The notes beneath the pieces are model-generated. The model had not been told where the DNA came from, ran no database searches, and saw nothing but the letters and a program-made list of their open reading frames with translations. This document shows positions 7,707 to 15,973 of a stretch of 64,000 nt of DNA, piece after piece; the first letter of the stretch is position 1, and each line of letters begins with the position of its first letter. The stretch lies in the NCBI GenBank assembly GCA_041648735.1, contig JBAZOO010000004.1:84724-148723 (forward strand), written 5' to 3'. The translations under genes were made by a program, and so were the position numbers. Source of the stretch: JBAZOO01 sp041648735 (lineage in GTDB: Bacteria > Verrucomicrobiota > Lentisphaeria > Oligosphaerales > CAITYL01).

Positions 7707-9590
7707 TCAGGCCGTCCCCGTGGCCAGCCAGGCGGCGATGCGTCTGGTGATGGCGGGGGGATCCAGCTCCGCCTGGCGGCGGATTTCCGCTTCGGCGCCC
7801 CAAGGCAGGACGGTGGTGGGCCAGCCCAGGTGGAGGAGTCCCCGGTGCCGCGGTGCCCGGGCGAGGGCGGCGTCGGCGCGGCTGGCGAGGCCACCCGGCA
7901 GGACATGGTTTTCGAGGGTGACGACCGGCATGGCCTCGGCATGGGCGCGGAGGAGGGCGGCATCGAAGGGGGTGAGGAAGCGGGGGTTGACCACGGTGGC
8001 GGCCACGCCCCGGTCGGCCAAGGCCTGGGCCACCTCCAGGGCGGTGGCGGTTTCGCGGCCGCTGGCCCAGATGGCGAGGTCGGGGCCGGTGCGGAGGATT
8101 TCGGCCTTGCCCCAGTGGAGCGGTTCGCGGTGGGGCACGGGCAGGGGGGCGGCGGTGCCGCGGGGGTAGCGGAGCAGGGCCGGGCCGTCATGGTGGCGGA
8201 GGGCGGCGAGCATCGCTTCGAGTTCGGGGCCGTCGGCCGGCTGGAGCACGGCGAGGTTGGGGAGGTGCAGCCAGAAGCCGAGGTCGTGGATGCCGTGGTG
8301 GGTCGGGCCGTCCTCGACAATGCCGGCGCGGTCGAGGCAGAAGACGACGGGGAGGTTCTGGAGGCAGACGTCGTGGAAGACATAGTCCATGGCGCGTTGC
8401 ATGAAGCTGGCGTAGATGGCGACCACCGGGCGGAAGCCGGCGGCGGCCAGGCCGGCGGCGAAGACGACGGCGTGCTCCTCGGCGATGCCGACATCGATGA
8501 GCTGCCCCGGGCAGCGTTCGCGCAGGGCGGCGAGGCCGGTCCCCGAGGTCATGCCGGCGGTGATGGCGAGAAGGCGGTGGTCAGCCGGGCATTCCCGGGC
8601 GAGCCATCCGCCCAGGTGCGCGGCGAAGGAGGGGGCGCTGGCGGCCGGCAGCGCCCCTTCCGGGTCGAATGGCCCGACGCCATGGAACTGCTCGGGCGCC
8701 TCTTCCGCGGGGGGGTAGCCATGCCCTTTTTCGGTGAGCACATGGACGACGATGGGGCCGTCGAGGTTGCGGACGGCCTCGAAGGTGGCGGCCAGGCGTG
8801 GCAGGTCGTGGCCGTCAATGGGGCCGATGTAGCGCAGCCCCAGCCCTTCGAAGAGGGAGACGGCGCCCGAGCCGAGCACGACGCGCTTGGCGGCCGCCTC
8901 CGTGTGGTGGATCAGCCGGTACAGCGCCCCCCCCACCACGGGCAGGGCGCTGAGGCCGCGCCGCATGGTTGTCTTCAGGCGGTTGTAGCCTTTGTCGGCG
9001 ATCAGGCGGTTGAGGTGGCGGGCGATGGCGCCGACGTTGCGGGCGATGGACATCTTGTTGTCATTGACCACCAGGATGAAGTCGCGGGTGGTCTCGACGA
9101 TGTTGTTGAGCCCTTCGAGCGAGGGGCCGCAGCCGAGGGCGCCGTCGCCGACGACGGCGACGACGCGGTGGCTGGCGCCTTGGCGGTCGCGGGCGGCGGC
9201 AAAGCCGAGGGCGGCGGAGATGGCGGTGCCGGCGTGGCCGGCGCCGAAGGGGTCGGCGGGGCTTTCCTGGCGGAGGGTGAAGCCGCAGCAGCCATCGGTT
9301 TGGCGGAGGCGGTGGAAGAGTTCCCGGCGGCCGGTGAGCAGCTTCCAGGCGTAGCTTTGGTGGCCGGTGTCCCAGATGACCACGTCGTGGCTGGGGTCGA
9401 AGGCGCGGAGGAGGGCGAGGGTGAGTTCGACGGCCCCGAGGTTGGAGGCGAGGTGGCCGCCGTGGGCGGCGACGGTCGCGAGGAGTTCAGCGCGGATTTC
9501 GGCGGCCAGCCGGGGCAGGTCGGCGGCGGGCAGCTCGCGGACCGCCGCGGGCGTCTGGACTTGGTCGAGCAAGGGGCGGGAGGAGGGCAT
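7707..9590 (-). CDS. dxs: 1-deoxy-D-xylulose-5-phosphate synthase, divergent
   Basis: 627 residues, normal length for DXS, the thiamine-diphosphate enzyme that condenses pyruvate and glyceraldehyde-3-phosphate at the start of the MEP isoprenoid pathway. The catalytic histidine context HGGHLASNLG, the GPIDGHD loop, VGIAEEHAV and DRAGIVEDGPTHHG are present. Several usually invariant stretches are altered. The TPP-binding motif reads GDGALGCGPSLEGLNN instead of the GGMAxEALN type, GHQSYAWKLLTGRR replaces the YPHK form, and SFMQRAMDYVFHDV has Met where DXS has a Tyr. It may be a diverged DXS or a DXS-like paralogue with another acceptor. The start ATG at 9590 is followed by MPSSRPLLDQ. An 8-copy heptamer array lies 57 bp upstream. 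Confidence 0.85.
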   Translation of the reverse strand: MPSSRPLLDQVQTPAAVRELPAADLPRLAAEIRAELLATVAAHGGHLASNLGAVELTLALLRAFDPSHDVVIWDTGHQSYAWKLLTGRRELFHRLRQTDGCCGFTLRQESPADPFGAGHAGTAISAALGFAAARDRQGASHRVVAVVGDGALGCGPSLEGLNNIVETTRDFILVVNDNKMSIARNVGAIARHLNRLIADKGYNRLKTTMRRGLSALPVVGGALYRLIHHTEAAAKRVVLGSGAVSLFEGLGLRYIGPIDGHDLPRLAATFEAVRNLDGPIVVHVLTEKGHGYPPAEEAPEQFHGVGPFDPEGALPAASAPSFAAHLGGWLARECPADHRLLAITAGMTSGTGLAALRERCPGQLIDVGIAEEHAVVFAAGLAAAGFRPVVAIYASFMQRAMDYVFHDVCLQNLPVVFCLDRAGIVEDGPTHHGIHDLGFWLHLPNLAVLQPADGPELEAMLAALRHHDGPALLRYPRGTAAPLPVPHREPLHWGKAEILRTGPDLAIWASGRETATALEVAQALADRGVAATVVNPRFLTPFDAALLRAHAEAMPVVTLENHVLPGGLASRADAALARAPRHRGLLHLGWPTTVLPWGAEAEIRRQAELDPPAITRRIAAWLATGTA

Positions 9591-9646
9591 GGTGCTGGGG
9601 ATGGAATGGAGTGGTGGGGGGTGGCGTCAGCCGCCGCGGGAATTCG

Positions 9647-9702
9647 GCAATCAGCAATCAGCAATCAGCAATCAGCAATCAGCAATCAGCAATCAGCAAT
9701 CA
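9647..9702. repeat. Perfect heptanucleotide array, 8 x GCAATCA
   Basis: Eight identical 7-bp units run without interruption between tyrA and dxs (both minus strand), overlapping the last three bases of tyrA. The block, with the preceding AATTCG, is bounded by a 13-bp direct repeat CAGCCGCCGCGGG at 9628-9640 and 9701-9713. This resembles the short tandemly repeated (STRR-like) heptamers known from cyanobacteria and many other bacteria. Confidence 0.95.
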
Positions 9703-10587
9703 GCCGCCGCGGGGGTGGCGGGCGTGCCAAGCTTCGGCCCAGGCGAGGCGGCGCTGGCGGGCGGCGGCGAGATGGTCGTGCAGCTCGGCGGCGGTCCCCC
9801 GTTCGAGCAGGGCCTGTTCCTGCCGCAGTTCGGCGATCAGCGCCTCCAGCGCCGCCAGCACGGGTTGGCGGTTGTCCTGGAAGATGTCGGCCCACATCTC
9901 GGGGGAGCTGGCGGCGATCCGGGTGAAGTCGCGGAAGCCGCCGGCGGTGCCGTCGAGGGCGTGGGGCTGGCGGAGCACCAGGTTGACGGTGGCGGCGGCG
10001 GCGAGGTGGAGGAGGTGGCTGGTGTAGGCGACCAGGCGGTCATGCGCGGCGGGGGTGAGTTCGCGGACCTGGGCATCGAGGGCCGTCCATAGCGCGCATA
10101 CCGTCGCCACCGCCGCCGGGTCGGTTTCCGTGGCGGGGGTGACGAAGACGGTGGCGTGCTGGTAGAGGTTGGCGCGGGCGGCGGCGAGGCCGGACTGCTC
10201 GGAGCCGGCCATGGGATGGCTGCCGACGAAGCGGACGCCGCGGGCGGCCAGGGGCGCGGTGAGGGCCGCCACCAGTTCCTGCTTGGTGCTGCCGACGTCG
10301 GTGACCACGGCGCCTTTCCGCCACTCGGCCGCATGCGCCAGGGCGAACTCGCGGGTGGCCAGCACCGGCAGGCAGAGCACGGTCAGGTCCGCCTGGGGCA
10401 GCCATTCCTCCGGGCGGGTGCCGCCGGCGGCGATCGCGCCGGCAGCCAGGGCCTCGCGGAGGCTTTCCTCGCGGCGGGCCAGGCCGAGGACGCGCGGCGG
10501 CCGCTCCAGGCGGCGCAGCGCCAGGCCGAGCGAGCCGCCCAGGAGCCCCAGGCCGGCGATGAGGACAGTGGAGGGTTGGTCGGGCAT
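9700..10587 (-). CDS. tyrA: Prephenate dehydrogenase
   Basis: 295 residues from ATG 10587 (MPDQPSTVLIAGLG). A TTG in the same frame 30 bp upstream is less likely. It catalyses NAD(P)-dependent oxidative decarboxylation of prephenate to 4-hydroxyphenylpyruvate in tyrosine synthesis. Evidence: Rossmann motif GLGLLGGSLG near the N-terminus, DVGSTK, the GSHPMAGSE substrate loop, and the helical C-terminal domain with HLLHLAA and GFRDFTRIAASSPEMW. No chorismate-mutase or ACT domain is attached. The gene end touches the heptamer array, so the last codons (RGG) derive partly from the repeat-flanking 13-mer. It lies 110 bp downstream of the sugar-isomerase gene; a TATAGT at 10680-10685 on this strand could be a -10 element, but no -35 supports it. 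Confidence 0.92.
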   Translation of the reverse strand: MPDQPSTVLIAGLGLLGGSLGLALRRLERPPRVLGLARREESLREALAAGAIAAGGTRPEEWLPQADLTVLCLPVLATREFALAHAAEWRKGAVVTDVGSTKQELVAALTAPLAARGVRFVGSHPMAGSEQSGLAAARANLYQHATVFVTPATETDPAAVATVCALWTALDAQVRELTPAAHDRLVAYTSHLLHLAAAATVNLVLRQPHALDGTAGGFRDFTRIAASSPEMWADIFQDNRQPVLAALEALIAELRQEQALLERGTAAELHDHLAAARQRRLAWAEAWHARHPRGG

Positions 10588-10697
10588 GGCGGTGCGGACT
10601 CCGCGGGCCGCGGCCAAGGCGGCCCGGACAATGGCTCCGGCGCGGTGGGCGGCCCGGCGGTTCCGCCCGCAACCCCCGTACTATACCGTGCCAATTG

Positions 10698-11606
10698 TCA
10701 GCGGAGCTTCCCTTCCGTCCGCAGATCCGCCTGGATTTGCTCCACCAGGCGCATGAACCGGCGGCCGTATTCGACATAGTTGGCGAACTTGGCCGCCGCC
10801 TCGCTTTGGACGGTCGCGTCATGGAAGACCACGGCCAGGTGCGGCTCGATGGAGAGCCCGCCGTCGTAGCCGCCGGCCAGCAGATCCTTGAGGATCGCGA
10901 AGACGCTGCCCTGCCCTTCGTTGGCATGGGTGAAGACCGGCTTGTTGGCCTGGTAGTCCCAGACGCCGTCCTTGATGTGGACGTAGGCGATGTGCTCCTT
11001 GACCCGGCTGTAGAACTCCCAGGCCGATTGTTTGGGGTAGGGGGGGGCCTTGCCGCGGTCGTCGGTGAACACCGGATTGCCGGTGTCGAAGGCCAGCTTC
11101 AGCCCCGGCACGTTTTCGATCAGGCGCAAGGTGTGCTGCCAGCTCATGCCGCCATAGTTCATGCAGTTTTCATGGACGGGGGTGATGCCGGCGTCGGTGA
11201 ACAGCGCCACCAGCTCGCGCACGCGGCGGAAGCGCTCCGCCTCCATCTGGTCGGCGGCGTCGGCGCCGTCCGCCTCCTTGCGCACGGCGAAGCTCATGAT
11301 GCGCACCAGCTTGGTGCCGAGCCGCTGCATGCGGGGGATGGCGCGCTTCGCCTCCGCCAGCGAGCTGGCGAACGGCTCGGCGATCTGCTTGCCCCAGTTG
11401 GCGATGGTCGAACCGAAGCAGTTGATGCCCACACCGGCGGCGGCCAGCTTGGCGCCGGCCTCCTCGAACTCGGCGTCGCTGAGGTCGTGGATGTTCTTGC
11501 CGTTGACGTTGCGGGCTTCGATGAAGCGCCAGCCCAGCTCCTGGGTGGCCTGGATCTGGGTGGCGACCGTCGGCCCCGCCTCGTCGGCGAATCCGGTGAA
11601 ATACAT
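10698..11606 (-). CDS. Sugar phosphate isomerase/epimerase (AP-endonuclease-2-like TIM barrel)
   Basis: 302 residues. TIM-barrel family of xylose-isomerase-like enzymes, with the expected metal-binding positions visible in order: the Glu of VHENC, the Asp of FDTGNP, the His of YVHIKDG and the Glu of LSIEPH. Substrate unknown. Translation start ATG 11606 has TAGGAG about 8 nt upstream. The gene follows the Gfo/Idh oxidoreductase by 30 bp. This pairing is very common in PVC and Bacteroidota sugar-catabolic loci, where an oxidoreductase and an isomerase act on the same keto-sugar, for example in inositol or glucoside metabolism. Confidence 0.88.
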   Translation of the reverse strand: MYFTGFADEAGPTVATQIQATQELGWRFIEARNVNGKNIHDLSDAEFEEAGAKLAAAGVGINCFGSTIANWGKQIAEPFASSLAEAKRAIPRMQRLGTKLVRIMSFAVRKEADGADAADQMEAERFRRVRELVALFTDAGITPVHENCMNYGGMSWQHTLRLIENVPGLKLAFDTGNPVFTDDRGKAPPYPKQSAWEFYSRVKEHIAYVHIKDGVWDYQANKPVFTHANEGQGSVFAILKDLLAGGYDGGLSIEPHLAVVFHDATVQSEAAAKFANYVEYGRRFMRLVEQIQADLRTEGKLR

Positions 11607-11636
11607 GGGGTGGCTCCTACGGATCCCGGCTGGAGT

Positions 11637-12890
11637 TCAGAAGGTGCTGGCCATGCTGCTCTCGCTGGCCTTGACGACCTTCTTCTTCTTGGCCGCGCCG
11701 GTTTGGAAGCGCTTCTTCAGCTCCTTCTCGTAGAGGGCGCCGTCAATCGGCAGGGTGACCGTCCGGTCGAGGAAGGTGGAGAGCAGCATGGCGTTGGCGA
11801 TCTCGACGGAGCGGATCCCCTCTTCCGCGCGGGCGATCAGCGGCGTGCCGTCGAGGATGGCGTCAACGAAGTTCTGGGTGATCCCCTGGTGCTGCGGCCC
11901 GCTGCGGTCGGCGTGGATTTCCACATTCCAGGTCTCGGGCTTGTCGAAGCCGCCGGCGGCGGTGCGGCAGAATTCGCCCATGGGGACTTCGTTGCGCACG
12001 AACTTGAGGTTTTCCTGCCCCTCGAAGATGAGCTTGCCGCGCTCGCCGACGATTTCCAGGCGGTTGGTCCCCGGCGCCTCGCCGGTGGTGGTGATGAAGA
12101 CGCCGGTGGCGCCGTTCGGGTATTCGAGGTAGGCGGTGACTTCGTCCTCGACCTCGATCTCATGGCGCTTGCCGAAGTTGCAGAACGCCCGGACCTGGTT
12201 GGGCATCATCCCGGTGATCCACTGGAGCAGGTCCAGGTTGTGCGGGCACTGGTTGAGCAGCACGCCGCCCCCCTCGCCGGCCCAGGTGGCGCGCCAGCCG
12301 CCGCTGGCGTAGTAGGAATCGGTGCGGAACCAGTCGGTGACGATCCAGTTGATGCGGCGGATTTCCCCCAGCTCGCCCTTGGCGACCAGCTCCTTCATCC
12401 GGATGTGGGCCTTGATCGTGCGCTGGTTGAACATGGCGGCGAAGACCAGCTCCGGATGGGCCTCGTGGGCGGCGATCAGCCGCTCGCAGTCGGCGCGGTG
12501 CACGGAAATCGGCTTCTCCACCAGGAGATGCAGCCCCCGGTTGAGGGCGGCAATCCCCAGGGTGGTGTGGTCGTAGTGCGGCGTGGCGACGAGCACGGCG
12601 TCAACCTGGGCCTTCGCGATCAGGTCGGCGCCGTCGCGGAACAGCTCGACGCCCTGCCAGCCCTTGTACTTCTCCAGCTTGGCCGGGTTGCGGTCGGCGA
12701 TGGCGGCGATGACGACGCGGCTGACCTTGCCCTCGCGCAGGTAGTTGGCGTGGTAGCCGCCCATGCCGCCGACGCCGATGATGCCGAGGCGGACGGGGGC
12801 GTTGGCGGCCGGCCGGCGTTGGGCGGCGGCCGCCGCTTTTTTGGGGCTGGCGCTCGGGGCGGGGCGTTTGCGGGTGGTGGCGGTGGGCAT
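11637..12890 (-). CDS. Gfo/Idh/MocA-family oxidoreductase
   Basis: 417 residues from ATG 12890, selected for its AGGAG about 9 nt upstream and because the Rossmann fold (RLGIIGVGGMGGYH) follows at residue 34. NAD(P)-dependent sugar dehydrogenase family: nucleotide-binding motif, LLVEKPIS (catalytic-lysine EKP motif), then the alpha/beta C-terminal substrate domain with GGVLLNQCPHNLDLLQW carrying the usual Asn-x(n)-His pair. Both ends are unusual: an Ala/Lys/Arg-rich leader of 32 residues and a Lys-rich tail (AAKKKKVVKAS). Neither looks like a Tat signal, so a cytoplasmic location is likely. Co-transcribed with the downstream isomerase. Confidence 0.92.
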   Translation of the reverse strand: MPTATTRKRPAPSASPKKAAAAAQRRPAANAPVRLGIIGVGGMGGYHANYLREGKVSRVVIAAIADRNPAKLEKYKGWQGVELFRDGADLIAKAQVDAVLVATPHYDHTTLGIAALNRGLHLLVEKPISVHRADCERLIAAHEAHPELVFAAMFNQRTIKAHIRMKELVAKGELGEIRRINWIVTDWFRTDSYYASGGWRATWAGEGGGVLLNQCPHNLDLLQWITGMMPNQVRAFCNFGKRHEIEVEDEVTAYLEYPNGATGVFITTTGEAPGTNRLEIVGERGKLIFEGQENLKFVRNEVPMGEFCRTAAGGFDKPETWNVEIHADRSGPQHQGITQNFVDAILDGTPLIARAEEGIRSVEIANAMLLSTFLDRTVTLPIDGALYEKELKKRFQTGAAKKKKVVKASESSMASTF

Positions 12891-12941
12891 GGGGCTTTGG
12901 CTCCTGGGGCTGGGGCTGGGCGAAACTTGTTTGGGGCGAAA

Positions 12942-12969
12942 ACTGTAGCACGGCCCACGCCGGAAACAA
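12942..12969 (-). promoter_or_regulatory. Possible promoter of the oxidoreductase-isomerase pair
   Basis: Minus strand TTGTTT (12964-12969), 16-bp spacer, TACAGT (12942-12947). This is the only AT-rich patch in the 107-bp gap after the nitrite/sulfite reductase gene, about 50 bp upstream of ATG 12890. The match to consensus is moderate. Confidence 0.4.
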
Positions 12970-12997
12970 GCGCCCCGGCCAGGCCCGCCGCCGCGCC

Positions 12998-14554
12998 TCA
13001 GGATTCCTCGCCGCCCCCAGTCACCAGCGCCACGAGCGCCGCCGGCAGCTCGCCCTCGCTGACCTTGCGGAGTTCGCTGGCGAAGCGGAAGCCGGGGCCG
13101 GCCCCCAGCCGCGCCCCCGTCCAGATCTGGTAGCCGGAAACGCTGGCGCCGGCGCCGCTGACCCGGCAGCCCGAGAGGCCAATCTCCCCCAGGTGATGCT
13201 GGCCGCAGGCGTTCGGGCAGCCGCTGATCCGCAGGATCCGCCCGCCGAGGTCGGCGCCCGCCGTTTCCAAGGCTTCCGCGACCGCCAAAGCGGCGGTGCG
13301 CGACTGGCAGCTCCCGAGCCGGCAGATGCCGGCGCCGGTGCAGACCGTGATGGCGTCGAGCGCCCGTGTGGTGGTGCCGTCGGTGGCCAGTTTGCGGAGT
13401 TCGCTGGCCAGCGCGGGCAGGTCGGCCAGCCGCACCCGGCGCAGGAGCAGGTTCTGGTCCTGGGTGGCGCGGAGTCCGCACTCCGTCGAGAAGCGGTCGG
13501 CCAGCTCCGCCAGGAGCGTCAGGTCGTCAGCCGGCAGCAGGCCGAGGGGGATGAAGAGCTTGACCGAGACCGTGGCCGCGGCCTTTTCCCTTGCCACCCG
13601 CAGGCCGCTGGCGGGGTCGGGGGAGAGGCGTGGCGGGGTGTCGGGGGCGGGTGGCGGCGCGGCCTGGGGCGTGGCGGGGCAGTCCGCCGCCGGGATGCTG
13701 GGGTCGGCACGGCAGGCGGCCAGTTCGCTGGCGAATGTCGCCTGGAAGGCGGCGGCGCCCATCGCCTCGACGGCAAAGCGCAGGCGGGCGCGGGCGCGGT
13801 TGGCGCGGTCGCCGTGGCGGTCGAAGATGCGGCGGATCGCCTCGGCGGCGCGGATGGCGTCGGCGGCGGGGATGAAGTCGCACAGCGGGTCGGCGGGGCG
13901 CGGCCGGGCGCCCATGCCGCCGCCGCCCCAGAGTTCGAACCCCGGCTGGCCGTCCTTGACGACGGCGACATAGCCGAGGTCGGTGGCGGCGGCGAAGGCG
14001 CAGTCGCGGCGGCAGCCGCTGAAGGCGTATTTGAGCTTGCGCGGCAGGGTGAAGCTGCCGGGCTGGGCGAGGAGATAGGCCGAGATGGCGGCGGCGAAGG
14101 GGGTCACGTCGAAGGCTTCGTGGGGGCAGACGCCGGCGTAGGGGCAGGCAGTGACGCCGCGCACGGCGTTGCCGCCGCCGCCGCGGGAGGTGAGGCCGGC
14201 GGCGTCCAGCCGCCGGAGCAGGGCGGGGGTGTCGGCGAGCTTGACGCCATGGAGCTGGATCGCCTGGCGCGTGGTCAGGTGCAGGCCGCCGCCGGCATAG
14301 GTTCGGGCCAGCTCCGCCAGCAGGCGGGCTTCCTGGGTGGGGAGGACGCCGCCGGGGAGCTTGACCCGCAGCATCCAGGCGCCCTCGGTGCGCTGCTCGT
14401 AGAGGCCGCGGGCGGCAAGGCGCGGCTTGAAGGCGGCGAGATCGGCGGCGCCGGCGGCGAGCAGGCGCAGGTCGGCCTCGTGTTCGGCGAGCCAGCGGTC
14501 GGCGGCAACGGTCACGGGCGGCAGGGGCTGGGGGGTGGCGGGGGTGGGCGTCAT
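12998..14554 (-). CDS. Siroheme [4Fe-4S] nitrite/sulfite reductase
   Basis: 518 residues from ATG 14554 (MTPTPATPQPLPPV). Two-fold pseudo-symmetric ferredoxin-dependent reductase. The C-terminal half carries the siroheme/[4Fe-4S] ligands CTGAGIC (C-x5-C) and GCPNACGQHH (C-x3-C). The N-terminal half also keeps cysteines in equivalent spacing, CPYAGVC and GCRRDC, a form I associate with the NirA-like proteins of strict anaerobes. It reduces nitrite to ammonia or sulfite to sulfide; sequence alone does not discriminate. It sits downstream of a thioredoxin reductase (29-bp gap) and a small ferredoxin that could be its electron donor. A Pro/Ala linker of about 30 residues lies mid-protein. The Shine-Dalgarno is weak (GGAAAG). 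Confidence 0.88.
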   Translation of the reverse strand: MTPTPATPQPLPPVTVAADRWLAEHEADLRLLAAGAADLAAFKPRLAARGLYEQRTEGAWMLRVKLPGGVLPTQEARLLAELARTYAGGGLHLTTRQAIQLHGVKLADTPALLRRLDAAGLTSRGGGGNAVRGVTACPYAGVCPHEAFDVTPFAAAISAYLLAQPGSFTLPRKLKYAFSGCRRDCAFAAATDLGYVAVVKDGQPGFELWGGGGMGARPRPADPLCDFIPAADAIRAAEAIRRIFDRHGDRANRARARLRFAVEAMGAAAFQATFASELAACRADPSIPAADCPATPQAAPPPAPDTPPRLSPDPASGLRVAREKAAATVSVKLFIPLGLLPADDLTLLAELADRFSTECGLRATQDQNLLLRRVRLADLPALASELRKLATDGTTTRALDAITVCTGAGICRLGSCQSRTAALAVAEALETAGADLGGRILRISGCPNACGQHHLGEIGLSGCRVSGAGASVSGYQIWTGARLGAGPGFRFASELRKVSEGELPAALVALVTGGGEES

Positions 14555-14583
14555 GGGTGGCGGGCTTTCCGGCGGTTCTGGTT

Positions 14584-15534
14584 TCAACCTTGGTGGTGAA
14601 CGGGGGACGCGGTTTCCGCCAGCCAGCGCTCGGCCTCGATGGCGGCCTGGCAGCCCATGCCGGCGGCGGTGATCGCCTGGCGGTAGACACGGTCGGCGCA
14701 GTCGCCGGCGGCATAGACGCCGGGCAGCCCCGTCGCCGCCCCCGGGCCGGGCAGGCGGATGTAGCCGGCCTCGTCCAGCGGGAGTTGGCCGCGGAAGACG
14801 GCGGTGTTGGGCTCGTGGCCGATGGCGACGAAGAGGGCGCCGCACTCCAGCCGTTCCGTGCCGCCGCTGGCCACGTCCTTCAGCAGCACTCCCTCGACCT
14901 GCTCCGTGCCCAGCACCTCCGCCACCACCCGGTTCCAGGCAACCTTGATCTTGGGATGGTGCAACACCCGTTCCTGCATGACTTTGGAGCCGCGGAACTG
15001 GTCGCGGCGATGGATCAGCACGACATCGGCGGCGAAGCGGGTGAGGAAGAGGGCCTCTTCCAGCGCGGTGTCGCCGCCGCCGACCACCGCGATGCGGACG
15101 CCGCGGAAAAAGGCGCCGTCGCAGGTGGCGCAGGCGGAGACGCCGCGGTTTTTCAGCCGTTCCTCCGACTCCAGCCCGAGCCAGCGGGCGGCGGCGCCGG
15201 TGGCGACGATCAGCGCCCGGGCCGCCAGCGTCGAGCCGTCGTCCAGGCTGAGCCGGTGGGGGGCGGCGGCGTCCTGGCGGAGTTCGCAGGCAGTGAGCGC
15301 GGCGCTGCGGAAGCGGGCGCCGAAGCGCTCGGCCTGCTTGCGGAACTTCTCCATCAGCTCGAAGCCGTTGATGCCCTCGGGGAAGCCGGGGTAGTTCTCC
15401 ACCTCGGTGGTGGCCGTGAGTTGGCCGCCGGGCTGGATTCCGCTCAGCACCAAGGGGTTGATGTTGGATCGGGCGGCATAGATCGCCGCCGTCAGCCCGG
15501 CGGGGCCGGAACCGATGATCACCAGGTTTTCCAT
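14584..15534 (-). CDS. trxB: Thioredoxin reductase
   Basis: 316 residues, the normal size for the low-Mr FAD enzyme. FAD-binding IIGSGPAGLTAAIYAAR at the N-terminus, the NADPH motif VVGGGDTALEEA, the redox-active CATC at about residue 135 inside VSACATCDGAFF, and the second FAD motif GVYAAGDCAD near the C-terminus. It passes electrons from NADPH to thioredoxin in the cytoplasm. Start ATG 15534 has AGAGGG 8 nt upstream. Placed between a ferredoxin and a nitrite/sulfite reductase, suggesting a shared redox transcription unit. No thioredoxin gene is in the window. Confidence 0.95.
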   Translation of the reverse strand: MENLVIIGSGPAGLTAAIYAARSNINPLVLSGIQPGGQLTATTEVENYPGFPEGINGFELMEKFRKQAERFGARFRSAALTACELRQDAAAPHRLSLDDGSTLAARALIVATGAAARWLGLESEERLKNRGVSACATCDGAFFRGVRIAVVGGGDTALEEALFLTRFAADVVLIHRRDQFRGSKVMQERVLHHPKIKVAWNRVVAEVLGTEQVEGVLLKDVASGGTERLECGALFVAIGHEPNTAVFRGQLPLDEAGYIRLPGPGAATGLPGVYAAGDCADRVYRQAITAAGMGCQAAIEAERWLAETASPVHHQG

Positions 15535-15584
15535 GGCTGCACCCTCTTGGCTGGAGGCGGGACTGGCTGGCCCTGAAGACGCGA

Positions 15585-15615
15585 AAGGACGCGGTCCGCT
15601 CGGGAGCGCGTCCTT
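15585..15615 (-). terminator. Hairpin between ferredoxin and trxB
   Basis: Perfect 9-bp inverted repeat AAGGACGCG / CGCGTCCTT (15585-15593 and 15607-15615) with a 13-nt loop, just after the ferredoxin stop. The downstream side is only mildly T-rich, so it may be a partial terminator or mRNA-stabilising hairpin rather than a full stop. Confidence 0.45.
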
Positions 15616-15637
15616 CCGGCGTCGGCCGCCAAGGCGG

Positions 15638-15808
15638 TCACTTCATCTCGATCGCGCTGGAGGGGCAGGAGTCGATGCAGGCGCCGCAATCAATGCAGGC
15701 ATCGCTGACGACGGCCTTGCCGTCCTTCATGGCAATGGCTTCGACGGGGCAGGTGGAGACGCAGGCTTCGCAGCCGACGCACTTTTCGGGATCGACAACG
15801 GCAGGCAT
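15638..15808 (-). CDS. Small 2[4Fe-4S] bacterial-type ferredoxin
   Basis: 56 residues, read directly: MPAVVDPEKCVGCEACVSTC at the start, then PVEAIAMKDGKAVVSDAC, then IDCGACIDSCPSSAIEMK. Two classic clusters C-x2-C-x2-C-x3-C-P bind two [4Fe-4S] centres, and the internal symmetry is typical of clostridial-type ferredoxins. It is a soluble low-potential electron carrier. Start ATG 15808 has AAAGGA about 8 nt upstream. It is first in a minus-strand series with trxB and the siroheme reductase, for which it is a plausible electron donor (inference). Confidence 0.93.
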   Translation of the reverse strand: MPAVVDPEKCVGCEACVSTCPVEAIAMKDGKAVVSDACIDCGACIDSCPSSAIEMK

Positions 15809-15862
15809 GGTGGCATCCTTTCACGGGTGGCTGAGGGTCGGAGGAAAAAACAATGCAATTAC

Positions 15863-15868
15863 TATAAT
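15863..15868 (+). promoter_or_regulatory. TATAAT in AT-rich divergent intergenic region
   Basis: The 165-bp gap between the divergently transcribed ferredoxin and rsmA holds an AT-rich stretch (15846-15870) with a perfect TATAAT on the plus strand. No acceptable -35 box is seen at 16-18 bp, so this is only a candidate start for rsmA transcription. Confidence 0.3.
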
Positions 15869-15973
15869 TTTCGGGACGGCCGATGCAACCAGCGCCGCCG
15901 GCGTTGTTTTCCGGCGGGGGGGAATGACATTACCGGCCGGGGTTCAACTCCCCGGCAAGCAACTGGACGGACG

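Noticed and set aside
7830..9926. Long plus-strand frame opposite dxs
   Set aside because: Antisense shadow of dxs extending through the heptamer array into the tyrA region; no domain.
10680..10700. Inverted AT-rich TATAGT/TTGGCA region as a sigma-54 or sigma-70 promoter for tyrA
   Set aside because: The boxes are too close for sigma-70 (9 bp), and the -12 GC element is absent for sigma-54.
10695..13133. 812-codon plus-strand open frame
   Set aside because: Runs antisense across the sugar isomerase and the Gfo/Idh gene, both of which have clear motifs and ribosome-binding sites.
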